Positions 59,842 to 64,000 of a stretch of 64,000 nucleotides of DNA are shown here, piece after piece. This DNA is from Marivita sp046592965. Its GTDB lineage: Bacteria; Pseudomonadota; Alphaproteobacteria; Rhodobacterales; Rhodobacteraceae. Made by a program: the position numbers and the translations under genes. The stretch is from contig NZ_JBISBV010000003.1 of assembly GCF_046592965.1 (NCBI RefSeq), positions 62,001-126,000 of the forward strand, read 5' to 3'. The first letter of the stretch is position 1, and the number at the start of each line of letters is the position of its first letter. The notes under the pieces are model-generated. The model did not search any database. It saw only the letters and a program-made list of their open reading frames with translations, and was not told the DNA's origin.

Positions 59842-59870
59842 CGCGCATCGCCCCGGCGGTGCGCGTTTTT
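59842..59870 (+). terminator. Rho-independent terminator of the outer-membrane gene
   Basis: An 11-bp stem (59842-59852 with 59855-59865, one G-U pair) is followed at once by five Ts (59866-59870). It lies 29 bp after the stop codon. Confidence 0.85.
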
Positions 59871-59877
59871 CGTTCGC

Positions 59878-60207
59878 TCAGTGTGGCGTGGTGTTGGAAA
59901 AGAGATTGATCACCACGATGCCCGCGAGAATGAGCCCGATTCCCAAAATCGCGGCGATGTCGAGCTTTTGATTGAAGATCGCGGCCCCGATGATCGCGAT
60001 AAAGACGATCCCCAGCCCCGACCAGAGCGCATAGGCGATGCCGACCGGAAAGGTCTTGAGCACAACCGACAGCAGATAAAATGCAGCCGCATAGGACACG
60101 ACGACGATCACCGAAGGCAGCGGCCGCGAGAATTGCTGGCTTGCCTGTAGCGCCGTTGTGCCGATGGTTTCGGCCAGAACGGCGAGCATGAGTGTGACAT
60201 AGGCCAT
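59878..60207 (-). CDS. SMR-family efflux protein
   Basis: A 109-aa four-helix small multidrug resistance protein, exchanging cationic compounds for protons as a dimer. The essential helix-1 glutamate is in LAETIGTTALQAS (near residue 13), and AYALWSGLGIVFI is the conserved helix-3 segment. It is closer to EmrE-type than to SugE/Gdx-type exporters by this motif. ATG 60207 is chosen over 60237 because the helix starts directly after it. Confidence 0.88.
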   Translation of the reverse strand: MAYVTLMLAVLAETIGTTALQASQQFSRPLPSVIVVVSYAAAFYLLSVVLKTFPVGIAYALWSGLGIVFIAIIGAAIFNQKLDIAAILGIGLILAGIVVINLFSNTTPH

Positions 60208-60253
60208 GTGCGGCTCCTGAAGCGATGATGCGCACACTGGACCAAAGCGGCCA

Positions 60254-60297
60254 CGGGGGCCAGCCCCCGCACCCCCGAAGTATTTTACAACCAGAGA
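60254..60297 (+). repeat. Dispersed extragenic repeat, copy 2
   Basis: A CGGGGGC/GCCCCCG hairpin, then ACCCCCGAAG, TATTT and a CCAGAGA end, in the same orientation as copy 1 at 46844. It lies between two leftward genes and may also act as a terminator. Confidence 0.6.
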
Positions 60298-60304
60298 CGC
60301 TGTA

Positions 60305-60925
60305 TCAGGACCGAGCGACGTAGCGGTCGCGGCGGTGGTTGATGGTGATGATCGTGTTCAGGATCGCCGCGCCGAACAGTGACCAGAGCACCGATGGCCA
60401 CGGCAGCACGAACAACGCCAGCACGAAGACCAGCAGGTCAAATCCGAGTTGGACATGCCCCGCCTTGATCCCTCGTGTGTCCTGCAACCAGAGCGCCACG
60501 ATCCCGACGCCGCCCAATGTCGCGCCGTGACGAAACAGCAGCAAAAGCCCGACGCCCGTGACCATGCCCGCCAGCGCCGCGCCCATGCCAGGATGCAGCG
60601 AATTGATCGTCAGCGCGAGGGGCATCAGCTCGGAGATGACGGACATCAGCGCGACGGCGGCAAAGGTCTTGATCGTGAATTGCCAGCCCATCTGGATCAC
60701 ACCGAGAATGTAGAACGGCAGGTTCAGCACGAAAAAGATTGCGCCGAACGACCAGGGGGTGGCGTAGGCCCCCAGCAGAGACAGACCCGCGATCTGGCCG
60801 GTGAGCAGGTTGGAGGCCGTGAGGAACTGCACCCCAAGCGCCACCAGTGTCGCGCCGACGAGGATGGCTTGCGCATCTTCGATCAGGGTGTGCCGGTCGG
60901 TTGTCGGGTCGCTGAGAACAATCAT
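60305..60925 (-). CDS. YitT-family membrane protein
   Basis: A 206-aa protein with five to six hydrophobic helices of the YitT/DUF161 family (VGATLVALGVQFLTASNLLTGQIAGL near the start, FRHGATLGGVGIVALWLQD later). It lacks the C-terminal DUF2179 domain of longer Bacillus members. Function is unknown; a transport role is assumed. It begins 7 bp after icd and is probably co-transcribed with it. Confidence 0.8.
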   Translation of the reverse strand: MIVLSDPTTDRHTLIEDAQAILVGATLVALGVQFLTASNLLTGQIAGLSLLGAYATPWSFGAIFFVLNLPFYILGVIQMGWQFTIKTFAAVALMSVISELMPLALTINSLHPGMGAALAGMVTGVGLLLLFRHGATLGGVGIVALWLQDTRGIKAGHVQLGFDLLVFVLALFVLPWPSVLWSLFGAAILNTIITINHRRDRYVARS

Positions 60926-60932
60926 CGCGACG

Positions 60933-62147
60933 TCAGCCGGTCAGGGCCGCGTTGAGGCGCTGGTCGAGTTTTTCGAGGAATCCCATCGTGGTGAGCCAGC
61001 TTTGCTCCGGCCCGACCAGTAGCGCCAGATCCTTGGTCATGTAGCCGGCTTCTACCGTTTCCACGACCACCCGTTCGAGTGTTTCGGCAAAGGCGCGCAG
61101 GCTGATGTTCTCGTCGAGCTTCGCGCGGTGCTTGAGCGCGCCGGTCCAGGCGTAGATCGACGCGATCGAGTTGGTCGAAGTCTGCTCACCGGCCTGATGC
61201 TGGCGGTAGTGGCGCGTGACGGTCCCGTGAGCCGCTTCGGATTCGACGATCTTGCCGTCGGGCGTCATCAGTTGCGACGACATCATCCCCAATGAGCCAA
61301 AGCCCTGCGCCACGGTGTCCGATTGCACGTCGCCGTCGTAATTCTTGAGCGCCCAGACAAATCCGCCCGACCATTTGAGCGCCGAGGCGACCATGTCGTC
61401 GATCAGGCGATGCTGATATTCGATGCCCTTGGCCTCGAATTTCTCCCGGAACTCGGCTTCGTAGATGTCGTTGAAAATCTCCAGAAAGCGGCCGTCATAC
61501 TGTTTGAGGATCGTGTTTTTTGTTGACAGGTACACCGGCCAGCCGAGGTTCAGGCCATAGTTGAACGACGCCCGCGCGAAGTCGGTGATGGAGGCGTCAA
61601 GATTGTACATCGACATGAACACGCCCGCCGAGGGGGCATCGAACACGTCACGCTCGATCACCGTGCCATCTTCGCCCTCGAACTTCATCGTCAGCTTGCC
61701 GGCGCGCGGGAATTTGAAATCGGTGGCCTTGTACTGATCGCCAAAAGCATGCCGTCCGACGACAATGGGCTTGGTCCAACCCGGCACGAGGCGCGGCACG
61801 TTGCGACAGATGATCGGCTGGCGGAAGATCACGCCGCCTAAAATATTGCGGATCGTTCCGTTCGGGCTGCGCCACATCTCCTTCAGGCCGAACTCTTCGA
61901 CCCGCGCTTCATCGGGCGTGATCGTCGCGCACTTGACCGCAACGCCGACCTCTTTGGTTTTCTCGGCCGCTTCGACCGTGACCTGATCGTTGGTGCGGTC
62001 GCGTTCCTCAATGCCCAGATCATAGTACAGAAGATCAATGTCGAGATAGGGCAGGATCAGCTTTGTCTTGATGAAGTCCCAGATGATCCGGGTCATTTCA
62101 TCGCCGTCCATTTCGACGATCGGGTTATCGACTTTGATTTTCGTCAT
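60933..62147 (-). CDS. icd: NADP-dependent isocitrate dehydrogenase
   Basis: Converts isocitrate to 2-oxoglutarate in the TCA cycle. The 404-aa length and motifs are those of the homodimeric, eukaryote-like type: IVEMDGDEMTRIIW at the start, the SPNGTIRNILGGVIFRQPI substrate loop, KNYDGDVQSDTVAQGFGSLG and EAAHGTVTRHYR in the cofactor region. No anomalies were seen. Confidence 0.97.
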   Translation of the reverse strand: MTKIKVDNPIVEMDGDEMTRIIWDFIKTKLILPYLDIDLLYYDLGIEERDRTNDQVTVEAAEKTKEVGVAVKCATITPDEARVEEFGLKEMWRSPNGTIRNILGGVIFRQPIICRNVPRLVPGWTKPIVVGRHAFGDQYKATDFKFPRAGKLTMKFEGEDGTVIERDVFDAPSAGVFMSMYNLDASITDFARASFNYGLNLGWPVYLSTKNTILKQYDGRFLEIFNDIYEAEFREKFEAKGIEYQHRLIDDMVASALKWSGGFVWALKNYDGDVQSDTVAQGFGSLGMMSSQLMTPDGKIVESEAAHGTVTRHYRQHQAGEQTSTNSIASIYAWTGALKHRAKLDENISLRAFAETLERVVVETVEAGYMTKDLALLVGPEQSWLTTMGFLEKLDQRLNAALTG

Positions 62148-62178
62148 GATCCATCCTTGTCTTGAACGTGCGGTGCAG

Positions 62179-63399
62179 TCAGGTGGCCAGTCTGGAGTCG
62201 GCCCGCACCATGAAGCGCATCAACACCAATCCTGCCGCAGCTTGCAAGAAAATGGCAATCGCCAATGGCACCGGCGTGCCGTCAAACATCAAGCCCGCAG
62301 GTGCGGCAAATGCGACGCCGACAACGGTTGCCACCGATCCGACGACGCTTGCCGCCATGCCCGCGATATGGCCCATCGGTTCTTGCGAGATCGCGTTGAG
62401 GTTGCCCAAGGTCATGCCTGCCTGAAAGAAGATCGAGATCTGCCAGAGGATGAAGGCGCCGAAGAACAAATCGTTTGAAATGTGACCGGCAGAGGCGGCC
62501 ACGCCGATGGCGACCATCAGTGCGGAAAACACCACCTGGGCGATCAACATGGAGCGCACCATGAACATCATGCCGAGCCGCACCACAAGCGTCGCATTGA
62601 CCACCCCCGAGGTCGCGGCGACGAGGGCGATGCCGCCGAACCACAATGGAAAGCTGTCACCGCGCCCGAAGGTGATATCATAGATCTGCTGCACGCTCGA
62701 CAACATGCCGAACAGCATCCCGAAACACAGGGCCTGCACCGCCATCGACAGCCGGACCACCGGATGCGCGAACATCTCGGCGACGGCACCCCGCAACGCG
62801 GCAAAGCGAAACGACCGACGCCGCTCGGGCGGCAGCGTTTCGGGCAGACGCAGCGCCAGCCAGAGCGCGGAAATGGCCGAAAAGACGACGAAGCCGTAGA
62901 ACACTTCGCGCCACCCCGCCAGGTCGATCACGATGGAGCCCAGGAGCGGGGCAACCGCAGGGACGATGGTGAAAACGATCATGATGAAAGACAGGATCTG
63001 CGCCATTCCCCGCCCGGCATAGAGATCGCGCACCACAGCCATGGACACCACGCGCGGACCGGACGCGCCCGCACCCTGAACCACCCGCGCGATCAGCAAA
63101 ACTTCCAGCGATTGCGCCCGCGATGCCACGAGCGCCGCGACGATATAGACAAAGGTGCCGCCCAACATGACTGTCTTGCGTCCGAACGTATCCGACAGCG
63201 GGCCGGTGACGAAGGTGCCCAGCCCCATGCCGAGCACAAAGCTGGTGAGGATCAGCTGCGCCTTGTTCAGATCGTCCGGGCTCAGTTCGGACCCGATCGC
63301 GGGCAGCGCGGGCAGCATTGCGTCGATCGACAACGCTACGGTCGCCGCGAGCATCGCCATCAGCGCGATAAATTCGGTGCGCGACATCGTGGTGGACAT
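62179..63399 (-). CDS. MFS drug exporter, Bcr/CflA type
   Basis: A 406-aa, 12-helix major facilitator of the Bcr/CflA subfamily. Helix 1 reads FIALMAMLAATVALSIDAMLPALPAIG, with the GPLSDTFGRKTVMLGG motif A between helices 2 and 3 and RVVQGAGASGPRVVSMAVVRD as motif B/C region. It exports drugs or metabolites by proton antiport; substrates are unknown. ATG 63399 places motif A at the normal distance. Confidence 0.87.
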   Translation of the reverse strand: MSTTMSRTEFIALMAMLAATVALSIDAMLPALPAIGSELSPDDLNKAQLILTSFVLGMGLGTFVTGPLSDTFGRKTVMLGGTFVYIVAALVASRAQSLEVLLIARVVQGAGASGPRVVSMAVVRDLYAGRGMAQILSFIMIVFTIVPAVAPLLGSIVIDLAGWREVFYGFVVFSAISALWLALRLPETLPPERRRSFRFAALRGAVAEMFAHPVVRLSMAVQALCFGMLFGMLSSVQQIYDITFGRGDSFPLWFGGIALVAATSGVVNATLVVRLGMMFMVRSMLIAQVVFSALMVAIGVAASAGHISNDLFFGAFILWQISIFFQAGMTLGNLNAISQEPMGHIAGMAASVVGSVATVVGVAFAAPAGLMFDGTPVPLAIAIFLQAAAGLVLMRFMVRADSRLAT

Positions 63400-63487
63400 G
63401 GACTCTCCTGTGGCGGCTTGGGCGAGCCGTAGCACCAGGCCCAGAGGGGCAACAGGGGGTCAACGGTTCTGTGAAAACTGGGCGGCG

Positions 63488-64000
63488 TCAGGCCTCTTGC
63501 GCGGCACCGTTGCCCAGATCGTCAAGCACCTTGAGCCACAGCTCGGTGGGTTGCGCGCCCGGAACGGCGTGTTGGCTTGCCACGATGAAGGTGGGCACCG
63601 AGGTCACGCCCATGCCGCGTGCGGCAGCGTCGCGTTCCACGATCTCTTTCTTGTCTTCGTCGGTGGCCAGCAAGCGCAGGATGACGCTGGCATCGAGACC
63701 GGAGATGTCGGCTATATCGGCCAACACGTCATGATCGCCGATGTCGCGCCCGTCCACGAAATAGGCCTGAAACAGCGCATCCACCACTTCGGTCTGGCGT
63801 TGCTCAATGCCCGCCCAGTGGATCAGGCGATGCGCGTCCAAGGTATTTGGCGTGGTTTCAATGCCTTCCAGATTGATCTTAATGCCTGCCTTTTCGGCAT
63901 GTTCCAGCACCGGAGCATAGGCTTTGACCGCCTTGTCCTTGCCACCGAACTTGCTTTCCAGATAATCGCGCCGGTTCATGCCACCAACTGGCATATCGGG
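63488..64000 (-). CDS. DsbA/FrnE-family thioredoxin-fold protein, C-terminal part
   Basis: The frame runs off the right edge: codons upstream of the first ATG (63994) are open and read P-D-M-P-V-G-G-M, matching the internal family motif MPxGGMNRRDYLEAKFGG. So the gene is truncated at its 5' side, not starting here. About 171 residues remain, with HRLIHWAG, LFQAYFVDGRDIGD and the cis-Pro region GVTSVPTFIV. The CxxC-bearing N-terminus lies outside the window. Likely a FrnE/2-hydroxychromene isomerase-like oxidoreductase. Confidence 0.85.
   Translation of the reverse strand, partial: PDMPVGGMNRRDYLESKFGGKDKAVKAYAPVLEHAEKAGIKINLEGIETTPNTLDAHRLIHWAGIEQRQTEVVDALFQAYFVDGRDIGDHDVLADIADISGLDASVILRLLATDEDKKEIVERDAAARGMGVTSVPTFIVASQHAVPGAQPTELWLKVLDDLGNGAAQEA

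Noticed and set aside
1..64000. Mobile element, prophage or CRISPR signatures
   Set aside because: No transposase, integrase, phage gene, repeat-spacer array or tRNA-linked attachment site was seen; composition looks even across the denitrification island.

Overview
The window is a 64 kb stretch of GC-rich chromosome from an alphaproteobacterium, most likely a denitrifying member of the Rhodobacteraceae (Roseobacter group). This is inferred from the Paracoccus-type order of the cytochrome cd1 cluster, the smo/mtlK polyol operon known from Rhodobacter, a CckA-type hybrid kinase, a recA promoter with an alphaproteobacterial SOS box, and the style of the corrinoid/folate C1 genes. I see no tRNA, rRNA, CRISPR array, transposase, integrase or phage gene. 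Both ends cut through genes.

Layout. 1-5.5 kb: the end of a DUF815 ATPase, then a leftward operon for corrinoid/tetrahydrofolate methyl transfer (small 'virulence factor' protein, methylenetetrahydrofolate reductase-like protein, HAD phosphatase, pterin methyltransferase), then ppx and aroQ. 5.6-25.7 kb: a denitrification island. It holds norCBQD with two small membrane proteins behind it, a DUF1858 protein, nnrR, nirX, the leftward operon nirS-E-C-F-DL-G-H-J-N, and rightward nirI-norE-norF, closed by a Dnr-type regulator coupled to a DUF4202 gene. Together these encode nitrite reductase cd1, the whole heme d1 pathway, nitric oxide reductase and its assembly factors. Nitrate reductase and nitrous oxide reductase genes are not in the window.

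25.9-33.4 kb: a LacI regulator and a sorbitol/mannitol operon (binding protein, two permeases, ATPase, sorbitol dehydrogenase, mannitol dehydrogenase). 33.5-36.4 kb: a TRAP transporter pointing back at it. 36.8-42.3 kb: an oligopeptide-type ABC transporter (oppABCDF). 42.3-46.7 kb: leftward genes for a corrinoid-protein reductive activator, a CaiB/BaiF CoA-transferase and an agmatinase-family enzyme. 47-64 kb: mostly housekeeping genes (guaB, an RsmB-like methyltransferase, cckA, recA, alaS, typA, icd) mixed with a sulfotransferase-like protein, a DUF1330 protein, a small outer-membrane barrel, SMR and MFS efflux proteins, a YitT protein and a truncated DsbA-family protein.

The most interesting signals are regulatory. 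Three Crp/Fnr-type boxes lie at promoter-like distances from norC, nirS/nirI and nirX, and fall into two sequence classes. The island carries two Crp/Fnr regulators whose recognition helices differ at the residue expected to read that difference. Other leads are two small proteins at the end of the nor operon, a DUF4202 gene coupled to dnr, near-identical hairpins behind two unrelated binding-protein genes, a dispersed extragenic repeat, and similar basic C-terminal tails on two corrinoid-system proteins encoded 41 kb apart.
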